Assembly: GCF_042477335.2 (NCBI RefSeq)
Contig: NC_091264.1
Coordinates: forward strand, 35,698,886 to 35,762,885
DNA from: Ovis canadensis
Lineage: Eukaryota > Chordata > Mammalia > Artiodactyla > Bovidae
Direction: 5' to 3'
DNA length: 64,000 nucleotides
In this document: positions 53,611 through 64,000 of the stretch, piece after piece
Position numbering within the stretch: the stretch's first letter is position 1
Layout of the letters: each line of letters opens with the position of its first letter
Made by a program: the position numbers and the translations under genes
The notes under the pieces: model-generated
Told to the model about the DNA's origin: nothing
Seen by the model: only the letters and a program-made list of their open reading frames with translations
Databases searched by the model: none

Positions 53611-54684
53611 TGCCAGAGAAAGAATTATAGAAAGAGCCTTCCTCCCTGATCCCAGCACATCAGGGCTCTAGTAGCCAATGTGGCTGAGATCTTCTGCAGC
53701 AACCCAGGGCCTTGGTCAAAAGTGAGGTCTTTTCCAAGAGGAAAGGGCGTGGTCCAACTTGGAGACAGACACGTCCTGTAACAGCTTTTGCAGACAAGAG
53801 AGCAAAGCTGATTCCTGGATTCCCAAGGGACTTAAAGGGAAGCGAATCTTCATTTGCCAAGGGGGCTCTACCCAAAGGGGCTTCTTGTTCAAGAAAGAGT
53901 CAATCCGTGACAGTTGTCATGATGCTTTTAGATGTTGCTACTTGTATGTTAAAGATGTGATTGTCTGTTCTTGACCAGGTCATACATTTCAGGAGTGGCA
54001 GAGACCCCAGGAGAAACGTCCTGATTCGTGTCTTCTTGCCTCCGAAGGGTATGAAGGACGCCTCCCTCTTGGTGGTGCTGACAGAGGAGAGCAGGAAGAG
54101 AGGATGGAAAGCCCCTCTGTCTAAGCTGTTCTGTGTTGCTGACGTTTTCCCCATCCACTGTCTACATATATATGCCATGCTGGGTATCCAACAGCGGACA
54201 CCAGAATCCTGGTCTTGCCAGGGTCTCCAGCCTCATGTTGTTGGAATCAGGAAGAGAGCTCTGGCTTGTCTTGGCAGTGGTGGCCAGGGATGTCACCCAG
54301 CTAGATTCTATAGGTGGCTGAGGGAGGGCCCTCATGCATAGTCACCAACACTGGGCCGATTCTAAGTAGGTCATTGTTCTTTGGACAAAAAGAATTCAAG
54401 GGCCAATATGTTCCACTCCTCCACATTTAAATTGATTGCATGGTCAGCCTAGCGTGGGCTTAGATACAACTTTTTTGGCCGTGAACCAAGCAAAAAGCAT
54501 TGAGCTTTTGAACCAGAAAGGTGTTTAAGTTAAGGAGACTGAAGGCTGGAGTGATAAGTAACAGCTAATAGAGATTTGAGCCAGAGGTAAAAACCCAAGT
54601 CTGTTGGTTCCTAGCCCTGGACTTTCTCCTCAAGACTACAGAGCCACCGAGGGTCTCTCTGTCTACTCTGACTATGTAAGAGGT

Positions 54685-54904
54685 GCTTGTGTGCTAAGTT
54701 ACTTCAGTGGTGTCTGACTCTTTGTCACCCTATGGGATGTAGCCTGCCAGGCCTCTCTGTCCATGGGCTTCTCCAGGCAAGAATACTGGAGAGGGTTTCC
54801 ATGCCCTTCTCTAGGGGATCTTCAAGATCCAGGAATCGAACGTATGTCTCCTGTCTCCTGCATTGGCAGGTGGGTTCTTCACCACTAGCACCACCTGGGA
54901 AGCC
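54685..54904 (-). mobile_element. Bov-tA SINE
   Basis: Reverse body from 'tgtgctaagttacttcagtg' to head complement 'caccacctgggaagccc'. Confidence 0.85.
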
Positions 54905-55205
54905 CATGTAAGATGAACCCCCACCAACAATATGGTGTTTTGAAACCTGGGATGAGAAAGGAGAAATATTATATTTCAAGTAGAGAGCTACTGATTTTCT
55001 TACCTTGTATGTAAACCAATTCAACATTCAAATCAGGAGCCACCTGATAATAGAACAGTATTACAAATAAAAATCCTTCTGGAAAAAAAAAAAAGGGTCC
55101 TTTTTAAAGCAAGCACACAATCAGATGCAGAAGGAAAAAAAAATAGTGGATATAGGGCAACGGGCAATGAGTAGCCCTTAGTTATCTCCCCATGAAGTCA
55201 GTACT

Positions 55206-55368
55206 GGGACTTTCCTGGTGGTCCAGTGGTTAAAAGTCCAAGCTCTTGATGCAGGGGGGCTGAAGTTTGATCCCTGGTCAGAGAACTAGATCCCACATGC
55301 TGCAACTAAGAGCCCACATCCTGCAACTGAGACCCTGCCCAGCCAAATAAATAAATAAGTTTTTAAAG
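55206..55368 (+). mobile_element. CHR-type SINE
   Basis: 'gggactttcctggtggtcca' head, 'gtttgatccctggtcagaga', and an AAATAAATAAATAAG tail. Confidence 0.85.
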
Positions 55369-56097
55369 TTATATACAAAAGAAGCCAGTATTAATGATGT
55401 CACATTACAAATGGAAAAGGGCAACTCACTTTGTGAATCAGGGGTGTCATTTTTTTTATTTTAAACACAGAAAACTGTAGTAAAACTTTTTTATTCTCTC
55501 TCTCTCTCTTTTTTACTGTAGAAAATTTCCTCTAAGTAGGAACGTTTAAGAAAGCAAAAATAAAATAATCAGAAGGTAGGAAAATATACCAACTGGGAGA
55601 ATGAGTCATCTTCTAAGTGGTATTGTTCATCTTGGGACAACAATTGCACCCTTTGCAAATGAAGTCAGAAAGAAGCTTTAATTTGACATTTCCCAGTATC
55701 TCTGTAGGGTCTCTTCAAGGGAACAGAATGGAGCAGACACAGTTCTGGTTTTCCCAATGCAGAGATTTCCATATGAAGAAAGGTCACTTACCCCAAATCA
55801 ACATATTGAAGGAAGGATGCAGTGTCATGGAGCTAGATGGTTTTAGGATTTATAATTCTGAAAAAATCTTTAGAAAAGACTGAGTCCAAGTGCCTCCATT
55901 TGCAGATGGAAAGTCTGAACACAAGAGAGAGGGGTTGAGAGACAGAGAGAGGGAGAGACTGGCCTTTCATCTGTACTGTGTATTTGGCAACCACATGTCA
56001 TGTGAAAGCACACTCTGCTCCCATGCACTCACTCCCTGAGAGAGGAGGTGTGAAAGACTCTATTTTGGGGTTATTATTCATTAAGAAAGCCTCATGG
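55369..56097. other. Low-copy 3' flank
   Basis: A TC-repeat at 55496-55509 and a GA-rich patch near 55920-55960. The 88-codon frame 55617-55883 has no recognised similarity. Confidence 0.4.
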
Positions 56098-56228
56098 AGG
56101 ACTTCCCTGGTGGCCAGTGGTTAAGACTCAGCACTGCCAGTGCAGGGGATGAAGGTCAGACCCCTGGTAGGGAAACTAAGATCCTACTTGCTGCGTGGTG
56201 TGACCTAAAGATAAAAAATTATTAAATA
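56098..56228 (+). mobile_element. CHR-type SINE
   Basis: 'ggacttccctggtggccagt' head and 'ggtagggaaactaagatcct'. Confidence 0.8.
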
Positions 56229-56539
56229 AAGGCTCATGGATGCTAACAGAGAAACCCCACTATCATTTGATGATCCCTTGGTGAAGTCCACCCTCCCTCT
56301 TGCGGCCCACGCTTCAGTCTGTCCCATCCTGAAAGGTGACAAAGAACTGCATGGATCAGGCTGACCGTGGAAGACCCAGGGTGGAGATACGTGGAACACC
56401 CTGTTCTCACCTCACCAAGGAAGTGACTTGGTCAGGTGGCTCAGGAGAAGCTGGTGCTAGTGGTGTCTAAGGCAGATTCTGGGGCAGAGCACTTAGTACT
56501 TGATACTCGTTGGCACAGTTATTTAAATTCCTGGGACTT

Positions 56540-56665
56540 AGGTTTTCCCAACCAGAAATTGAGAATAATGGAGCTTACCCTATAGGGCTAGTGGAAAGAT
56601 TAAATGAACAAATGTAGATAAAATACTGAGAACAGTACTTGGCAAATAATAATTGGCCTTAAAAT
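56540..56665. repeat. MIR-like ancient SINE
   Basis: 'attgagaataatggagctta' and 'gaacagtacttggcaaataa' suit the MIR core in reverse complement order. Confidence 0.6.
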
Positions 56666-56804
56666 GTAAGCTGTTTGTATTAGAGTACCTATGAATTCAT
56701 GTATGTGCAACGCACATACAGACAGCAAACAGCCATGACCTTTTGCATGAGTGTGGATGAGACACTCTCATAGGAGTTGGTTCACTGACATCTAATTTCT
56801 TCTC

Positions 56805-56913
56805 TTTTTAAAAAAATTTTTTTTGGCCACAAAGCATGTGGGATCTCAGTTCTCTGATCAGGAGTTGAACCTGTGCCGCCTGCTTCAGAAATGTGGACCA
56901 CCAGGGAAGTCTT
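56805..56913 (-). mobile_element. CHR-type SINE fragment
   Basis: 'atgtgggatctcagttctct' followed by the complement of the head 'accaccagggaagtc'. Confidence 0.75.
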
Positions 56914-58180
56914 GGTTCACTGGCATCTAAATGAAAGTGTTGAGCATTGGATTCAGTTTCTTTCATCAGGGTGACCAGCCAGCAAAGTCTACTGAAGGAT
57001 CTTTTCATTCAGTGTTTACAGAATTGTGTTACTTGGTATCCTGCCCTGGAAAGAGTATATTTCAGAGACTATACATGTATCCAGGGCTTTCTGTGTCTGA
57101 ACTGTGCATCACTTTTTGCCTTCCCTGTAAAGTCTTCCCTAATCAGTCCAACCAGAAGTGCTGATTCTCTCCACTGATTTCTTGCAGTATGTATATCTGG
57201 GCCATTCACTGTTGAGTCAGTATTTATTGTGTAGTATTATTTACTCTTAGCCTTCTTGTGTGCATATATTTTCTTTCCCAGATAAGACCATAAGCCTTTG
57301 GAGACAGATTTACCCTTGTTACTCGATAAGTCACTTGTTTTGTATGTCCAAAGAGCAGAATGAGGTGCTTTGTACATAGAATGTTTAATAAAGTCCTCTG
57401 ATTGCACAACCAAAAGTTTGATGATACTGATTTTTCAAAATTTCCAAATGACACGGCACTTAACTATTGACCTAAATGGAATGACCTATTTCCACAGGCA
57501 TCGTCTCCTTGAGCCTCCTGAGTACAACAGACATAACAAAACTCCTCTCACTTATTTCTTCTTCATGTCTACATCTCCCCTGGTAATAGTCAAATGAAAG
57601 TTTGCAACAGTCATATGGAGGAGCCAGGAAGGTAGGTTAATGGGAGGGGCTAGAAGTGGGAAGTGTGGGACCATTTGGGGGTGACAAGGACAATCTAACT
57701 GGCCACCCTGCCCCAAGTCAGACCAAGGGAAGTTTCCCACAGGCGAAATTCTCCATCTGAATTCCCCATGGCTGTGCACCAAGGTAGAGCCTCAGTAAGA
57801 ACTCCTTGGACAAGTCATTAGAAAATAAACCAAAGATATTTTTGGTGTTAAGGCAGGGATTGGATCATGTCCTAGCCAGTGTTTTCCAAGTTTAACGTCA
57901 GTACAGGCAAAAATGGGGTCTCCTTTTAACAATTTAACATCAACAACAACAGTGGCAGAATCTTGCATTTACCACCCGCCTGTCTGAGTTCTCATTACCC
58001 CAGTAGGTGCAACAGTCTCATGTGATTATCTGAGATAAAGAGGAGGAAAGAAAGGACAAACAACTGACTCATTTTAATGGATTTGTTTCAGACAAGAGGA
58101 ACCTGTAATTTCTCTTAGGCGTGTTTGACCGACCCACTGAGGAATGAATCACAGACTTACACAAGCCTCGAAACCCAGGG
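56914..58180. other. Low-copy 3' flank with an L2-like end
   Basis: 57200-57405 has features of an L2 3' end ('aatgaggtgctttgtacata', then 'gtttaataaagt'). No gene recognised; the short frames here have no visible homology. Confidence 0.4.
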
Positions 58181-58520
58181 CAGGTTTACAGTTCTCACAT
58201 CGGCTTCTCACCGAGGCTAGTGAGCACCAGGGCCTCCTCGGCCTCCTTTCAAACATGGAGAAGATAGATCACAGCCGCTGACATCGTGGGGGGAGCCAGG
58301 GTGGACACAGTGTTGGTGGGGCGCCCTTGGGGGGAGTCCAGCGCCGACCCCCTGCTGGGCTGCGGGATTTCCTGGATGCCGTGAGTACACACGCCACACC
58401 AGCACCTTTTCCTGCTGAAGACAGGACTGTCGTTAGACATATCCCAGAGTGGGGAAGATGTGTGATTTATGATGGTATTTTCTGGAATGCTTGACTCTGC
58501 AGGAAACTTCCCTCTCATTA
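58181..58520. other. Unidentified GC-rich block
   Basis: About 340 bp, distinctly richer in G, C and CpG than its AT-rich surroundings. The minus strand has an 89-codon frame (58518-58249, MRGKFPAESSIPENTI...) and an overlapping 62-codon frame (58405-58217). I do not recognise either. It could be a decayed processed pseudogene, an old repeat or a regulatory element. Confidence 0.35.
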
Positions 58521-60098
58521 TTTAGAGATTGGCTAACTCAGATCTGGAGTATTTCCTCAGTCTCTTTTACATTGGTTTCTCTTTAAAAAGTCATTTGTCA
58601 TTTGCTCTAAATTGCTCACTCCTAGGGCTGAAAATGGCAATTAAATCCTCTGTTTTCCAATAGTCTCCCTTGCTTGACAATTGGATGAGAAAACTAGCTT
58701 TCAATTCGCTTATTTAGGCTGAGTATAAAGCTAGATGTTTTCTTTCTTTCTTCTTCTTCTTCTTTTTTTTTTTTTTAAATGAAGCATGCTTTAGTAGTTT
58801 CTTCTTTTAGTGGGACTGACAAAGCTGCCCTTAAAGGGGAAACATTTCCTCCACTGAACTGCTGAAACCTTTTTGCACAGGCATTTCGCCCTCATTTTGC
58901 GGCCAATACTATGTCATTTGATGGCATATATTCCTTATACTTTGAGGAGAATTCTGGGACCTCTAAAGAGTGCATCTTAAGATGCTATTTTATTTCCTTA
59001 AGTGTCAACCCTCCAGGGAACTTTCTTCACGAAGCAGGGAAATTGCCTGTCTTATCAATTTCTTTAACTTCATGTAAGTATCAAGATAGTTGGTGAGATG
59101 CTGGAAGCTTTCCAATTCTGAGATGATGTGATTATTCAGACTTCTCAGAATTTGAATCCAGACTACAATTTTCAGAGAAGATGCTAAACTACAAAGGCCC
59201 TGGCTGGACGCCATCTAAAATAACCTAGGATGAGATGTTTCTTCTAGCAAATCTTTCATATCTTTTTCTTCCCTCAAGGCTCTCTATGAATCAACTCATC
59301 CATGGCAAGGGAGAATCCGTAAGAGAGACTGAATATATTCTATTATCGAGGCCAAGAAACACACAAGCAACTTGCCATCTGGCTATATAATCAGAGTCTT
59401 AATTACACTAGTGGAATAGACAGGAGATTAAGCTGAGGGGAGCAACACACACACACACCCCAAAATATGGGTCACTGAGCTCTTAAGTTCCTCACCCTCT
59501 AGTTAACTTTTCTGAATTGATCCTTCCCACCAGTGGGATTGGCTGAGGAGTATGTGGTGAGGTGCCATCTAGAAGGTTTAGAAAATGAGTTTTCTGTTCC
59601 TCTCACCTTGGGGTGAATTTCAGTGGAGCGCAACGCTTTGGGAAAGTGTCCAGGGAGTTTACAAACATTCTCAGGTAGCTCACCTCTGAGCGTTTTGCAT
59701 GAAGAGGTTTGAGAGATCACACATTTCCTTGCATTCCTCCCTGCCTGACTGCGCTTACAGTTCCCAGGTTGCACTTCCTATTATTTTCTTGGCGAGTCCT
59801 GATGCCAGCCCTCGCTCAGCTTGTTCAGACAGGCAGGGAGCTCCTGAGCCTGTGTGAATCACCTGCTCCAACACCATCTAGCCTCTAGTATCAGAAACAG
59901 TTCCAGAACCCACGAAGGCTGACCATATTTTTGAATTCTAACGCAATCAGAAACTCAGTTCCAGGTTCAAGGAAGATGGGACAGTTAGAAGATGGTGTTT
60001 AAACATAGCCAGCATCTTCTAGGTCTGTCCAGGGAAACAGTATTTTGTGATTCCTGACTTTGTGGCGACAGTGTGGAAAGACATTTGCACTGTCATAC
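58521..60098. other. Low-copy 3' flank
   Basis: A polypyrimidine run at 58738-58777 and a CA repeat at 59444-59458. No exon recognised. Confidence 0.4.
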
Positions 60099-60368
60099 TT
60101 GTGGCTGCTGCTGCTGCTAAGTTGCTTCAGTCGTGTCCGACTCTGTGCGACCCCATAGATGGCAGCCCACTAGGCTCCCCATCCCTGGGATTCTCCAGGC
60201 AAGAACACTGGAATGGGTTGCCATTTCCTTCTCCAATGCATGAAAGTGAAAAGTGAAAGTGAAGTCGCTCAGTCGTGCCCGACTCTTAGCGATTCCATGG
60301 ACTGCAGCCCACCAGGCTCCTCTGCCCGTGGGATTCTCCAGGCAAGAGTACTGGAGTGGGGTGCCATA
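60099..60368 (-). mobile_element. BOV-A2 SINE (dimer)
   Basis: A CTG run at 60103-60117, two units with a linker near 60243, and end 'tggagtggggtgccat'. Confidence 0.92.
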
Positions 60369-60533
60369 CTTGTGGAAGACATCACTAATCTGGCAGCGCA
60401 TAATTTCCTACTGAAACTAGATGAGACCCCGAAATCTTTTTTTGCATAAGGCTCCACTTAGTATAGCAAAGAGGAGGTCCATTAGACTGGGTGCATTTCA
60501 ACTTACATTACCAGGTTCCAAGTTTATCCAAGG

Positions 60534-60603
60534 GAAGCTTGGCATGCTGCAGTCCATGGGATCGCAAAGAGTCAGACACAACTGAGCGACTGAACTGAAC
60601 TGA
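60534..60603 (+). mobile_element. BovB extreme 3' end
   Basis: About 70 bp: 'gcatgctgcagtccatggga' to 'gactgaactgaactga', the BovB terminus; strongly 5'-truncated. Confidence 0.8.
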
Positions 60604-60659
60604 AGTTTATCTAGCATTACAAATATGCTCATCTGTTCCCCTAAGGAAAGTTATCTTGT

Positions 60660-61045
60660 GATTTTATTTTTTAATTAATTATTGAATTAATTTATTTTTA
60701 TTGGAGTGTAATTGCTTTAGCAGGCTTGCACATTGGCTCAACAGGTAAAGAATTTGCTTGCAATGCAGGAGACTCAGGAGCCGAGGGTTCTACCCCTGGG
60801 TCGGGAAGATCCTGTGGAGAGGGAAATGGCAACCTACTCCAGTATTCTTGCCTGGAAAGTCCCATGGGCAGAGGAGTCTGGAGGGATACAGTCCAAAGGG
60901 TCGCAAAGAGCCAGGCATGACTGAGCAACTGAATGTTCATAATTGCTTGACCATGGTGTGCTAGTTTCTGCTGTACAATGAATTGAGTCAGCCATCTGCA
61001 TACATATATCCCCTCCTTCCGGGACCTCCCTTCCACCTGGGGAGA
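60660..61045 (-). mobile_element. L1 3' UTR split by Bov-tA
   Basis: 'tggagtgtaattgctttag' (60700-60719) continues after the SINE as 'aattgcttgaccatggtgtg' and 'tttctgctgtacaatgaatt'. Confidence 0.8.
60722..60938 (+). mobile_element. Bov-tA SINE inside L1
   Basis: Head, box B-like 'gttctacccctgggtcggga', body, and 'gactgagcaactgaatg' end. It is flanked by 'aattgctt' on both sides (target-site duplication). Confidence 0.88.
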
Positions 61046-61754
61046 ATGATCTTGTGATTTTAAAACAAAAACATCAGAAGCTGGCCTTATTCACTCCTTT
61101 ATTCATTTCTCCAACAAATATTTACTGAGGTTATTATACACCTTATGCTCTGCTGGATGCTGGGGACAGAGAAATGTCCTTCTATGTTTACCTCCTAACT
61201 AATGATAACCTGAGTTTCCCACAAGGTGCAGTCTACTTTCTCCAGGGTTCTGGGGCTAAAGGCATTAAGCCCAGTGCTGTGCAGACCCCATGTCCCTAGG
61301 GCTCAGAGCACAGGCAGTGAATGATGTGCGAGCTGCCTATGGCTGTGAATTCTCCAGCAAGTTAAATCCTGAGATGCAGTCCCTCTGGGACTTTTGAGTG
61401 CAGCTGTATTTTCCTTTAAGCCTCTGAAGGCTGCAAACACTATATTCTCTCTCTCTCTCCGAAGTAATCACCTTGTTAGAGCAAGGAGCCTGGCTTCCAT
61501 TCAGCCACCTAGAATGGCTGCTTATTATTAAGTGAAAAGCGGAAGGAGATGATTCACACCTCTATGAGGATGCACAAAAAGAGAAGGGTTGCGGGAATAA
61601 GGAGGAGTAATTGGAAATTTTCTAATTCCTGAGAAGCTGCCATTCCAGATTGCTTGTTGCTTTTATTTTTTTTTTAATTTTATTTTTTAAAGAGTTTTTT
61701 GATGTGAACCATTTTTAAAGTCTTTATTGAATTGGTTACAATTCTGTTTCTGTT
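61046..61754. other. Low-copy flank with an L2-like segment
   Basis: 61085-61180 resembles L2 ('caacaaatatttactgaggt', 'gctggatgctggggacagag'). A TC microsatellite at 61444-61460. No gene. Confidence 0.45.
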
Positions 61755-61875
61755 TTTTTTGTTTGGTGTTTTGGCTGAGAGGCATGTGGGATCTTAGATC
61801 CTTGGTTAGGGATCAGACCTGCACACCCTGCACTGGAAGGTGAGGTTTTAACCCTGGGCCACTGGGGAAGTCCCC
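61755..61875 (-). mobile_element. CHR-type SINE
   Basis: 'gcatgtgggatcttagatcc' and the head complement 'gccactggggaagtcccc'. Confidence 0.78.
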
Positions 61876-62337
61876 TGATTGTTGCTTTTATCTCTGAAAT
61901 AAATCTTCTTCTGGATACTTTGGGACAAAGTGTGGAGTTGCCTTTATTGGGTGACTAGTAAAGAAGCTGGAGGGAGTTTCTTTGTAAATCAGATAGCTAT
62001 TTATTTGCCTAGTTACCACAGATGGCCTCTGGTGAGAGTTCTTTTGCACCTTTCTTTTCCTCTTTTTTATTCTCCATTTCTGAGGCTCTCTTGCCCTCCC
62101 TTGTGGTCATCCCAAACTTCTGACTGCCGTGTATCTGTGCCTGCCTCCCTTCCCTCTCTACTCTGAGCATCATCTCGAGTTAGGATAATTCTGGCTTATT
62201 TCATGGACTAAAGATGACCCCTACACTGCCTCTTTCTTTCAGGATGTGCTAACACCAGGACTATCACCCTCTGCTGGGCTACTTTGCATCACAATTTGAG
62301 TGAATTAAAGGAATTAGCGCAGGACTAGCATGGGGTG
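61876..62337. other. Low-copy flank
   Basis: No supportable gene or repeat. The frame 61930-62166 has no recognised similarity. Confidence 0.4.
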
Positions 62338-62540
62338 AAGTAATTCAGTCGTGTCTGATTCTTTGCGACCCCATGGACTGTAGCTTGCCACGCTCCTCCA
62401 TCCATTGGATTTTCCAGGCAAGAATACTGGAGTGGGTTGCCATTTCCTTCTCCATGGGATCTTCCTGACCCAGGGATTGAATCGGGGTCTCCCACATTAC
62501 AGGCAGACCCCTTAACATCTGACCACCAGGGAAGTCCCTG
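62338..62540 (-). mobile_element. Bov-tA SINE
   Basis: Reverse body from 'aagtaattcagtcgtgtctg' to the head complement 'gaccaccagggaagtccc'. Confidence 0.87.
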
Positions 62541-63666
62541 GTGGTAGCATGGGGTAGGGGTCTGACAAAGGCATGGGAAGCCCAAATCTGGGGACATTAA
62601 TGTGTTCCCAAATAGCATACTGTCTTTGGATAGCAGCTTTCAATGCACCCAAGGCACTTTTGATGATGTAGTAAATTTGGTAAAACCTGGGTGACAGTCT
62701 CGTCATTTCAAGAACTCTCGGAACTTTGCTAGATGAAAGCATGTGTGTGTGAGGGGTGGGTGGTGGTGGTGCTGTACGCAGTGTTTCCCAAATGGACTTG
62801 ACCATGGACCCCCTTGCTCTTCTATGAGACCAGAATGCCTTGGCAAAATCCATTAGACACCAAATCCATTAGACACCAAATTCAGCCTACTGAGAGTAAA
62901 GCAGAGAGATTTCCTGAATTTGTAGAACATTTAAGTATATAAAAGTCCTCAATGTTGTTTTTCTTCCGTCCTTTTTCTCTTTACCTCTTGATGCCTGGAA
63001 AAATTGTTGCCCAACAGATGGTGGATAATATGCATTGATCCCGTGATAAATATATATGATTGCAGCGCTAGTCTACTACTGGGCCGGAGCTGGCTTGTGC
63101 TGCCTCAAGAGAGTTGACTGTTATGTTTTAAGGAATTAAATTATATAAATATACCCCTCAAAAGAATTTTCCATATTGGTTGCATTTCAACTTGAGATTT
63201 GGACCATTGAGATGAAACAACGTGAACCCAGAACCTTAAATTAAAAAAAAAATGCTAGTTTTCTAATAAGACATGAGTTAGAAATGAGATTCTAGTCCAA
63301 CCGTGTCATTTCAAAGGTAAGGAAACCAAGGCATGGAGCATTTGTGAGATTTGCCCAAAGCCATCCAGCAATTCGTGAGAATTAGAAGTCTCCTAGCTTT
63401 GGGCTTTTTCAGTGAAAATCACACTCCCTTGAATTGAAGTGTCTGGGTATTTACAGAGCTTGAGGATGAGTTTTGACTTAGCTATCTATCTTTTTAAGTA
63501 AAAACTGAAATTGCCATCATTGTTATATTCATTAGAAAGAAATCATTTACTCAACCAAGTTTCTCAAGAAGAGCTGCTTCCTTAGAAACAAACAAATAAA
63601 AAGCTTTCTGGACACACACAGCGTCAGAATTTATGGTCAGCTAGTACTGAGTCAGACTTTTAGTGC
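62541..63666. other. Low-copy flank
   Basis: A local duplication of 'aaatccattagacacc' at 62847-62877. 63079-63138 shares an unnamed ancient repeat with 42213-42280. A MIR-like piece near 63310-63375. No exon of ADGRF4 recognised. Confidence 0.45.
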
Positions 63667-63886
63667 TGCGTACGTGAGAGCTCAGTCATGTCTGACTCTT
63701 TGAGACCTCATGGACTATAGCCCATCAGGCTCCTCTGTCCATGGGGTTATACTGACAAGAATATCTGAGTGGGTTACTGGTTCCTACTTCAGGGAATCTT
63801 CCTGACACAGGAGTTGAACCCATCTCCTGCAGCTCCTGCACTGGCAGGCAGACCTTTTTTTTACCACTGAACTATCTGGAAAGCCC
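63667..63886 (-). mobile_element. Bov-tA SINE
   Basis: Reverse body from 'gtgagagctcagtcatgtct' to the head complement 'actatctggaaagcccc'; somewhat divergent. Confidence 0.82.
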
Positions 63887-64000
63887 CTCTTATAGTGCCA
63901 TAGTTCATCAGTTCTAAGATAGGCATTTTTTCCTAACCTTTCAACATTTCTGAAATTGAAATATATTGTACAATCAGTGGCACGTCATAGTTTAATAGGC

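Larger units (their letters stand above)
52749..54684 (+). other. ADGRF2 3' UTR and downstream flank
   Basis: The 3' UTR must start at 52749, but no AATAAA lies close by, so its end is unknown. A 15-bp triplicate lies at 52796-52840 and GA/CA-rich low-complexity DNA at about 53283-53610. The frames 53357-53671, 53712-53960 and 53961-54341 have no recognised similarity, and I would not call them genes. Confidence 0.45.

Noticed and set aside
53357..53671. Arg/Glu-rich 104-codon frame
   Set aside because: It results from GA-rich low-complexity DNA.
53961..54341. 126-codon frame downstream of ADGRF2
   Set aside because: It begins with TTG, shows no recognisable domain, lacks exon-like boundaries and overlaps other equally long frames.
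57370..57410. AATAAA near 57387 as the ADGRF2 polyadenylation signal
   Set aside because: It sits in an L2-like 3' end 4.6 kb after the stop codon; nothing links it to the transcript.

Overview
The window is nuclear DNA of a ruminant, most likely a bovid such as cattle, sheep or goat. The evidence is the repeat content: BovB (RTE-type) LINEs, dimeric BOV-A2 and tRNA-headed Bov-tA SINEs, cetartiodactyl CHR-type SINEs, ruminant L1 3' ends, and older mammalian MER5A, MIR, L2 and MaLR copies. There are no operons, CRISPR arrays or bacterial features. Repeat family names come from my knowledge of consensus sequences, not from a database search.

The one gene I can support is an adhesion G-protein-coupled receptor of subfamily F on the + strand, best matched to ADGRF2 (GPR111). 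Eight coding exons could be assembled by eye: 28930-29007, 32539-32581, 34030-34181, 35946-36176, 37965-39326, 46100-46141, 48061-48120 and 52701-52748. All junctions are GT-AG, phases agree, and the joined frame is open for 671 codons before TAG. The protein has a signal peptide, a short Cys-rich segment, a GAIN-like region with a degenerate GPS, seven membrane helices and a short tail. The exon holding the ATG begins with 24 nt of 5' UTR, so at least one non-coding exon lies further upstream and was not located.

Layout. 1-28.9 kb: intergenic or 5' flanking DNA with three large BovB copies, at 1.26-2.83 kb (minus), 5.0-6.7 kb (plus) and 9.37-13.06 kb (minus, essentially full length, with endonuclease and reverse transcriptase), plus SINEs, L1 ends and low-copy sequence. 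28.9-52.75 kb: ADGRF2, whose introns are filled with L1, SINE and BovB fragments, including nested and 5'-inverted insertions. 52.75-64 kb: 3' flank with SINEs, a GA-rich low-complexity stretch and a GC-rich block at 58.2-58.5 kb that I could not identify. In other mammals ADGRF4 lies downstream of ADGRF2, but I found none of its exons here.

I found no undescribed biological system. The points most worth a second look are the intact ADGRF2 frame (the human locus is regarded as a pseudogene), its predicted non-cleavable GPS with a retained tethered agonist, the near-complete BovB with a CpG-rich tandem 5' region, and several unusual retrotransposon structures.
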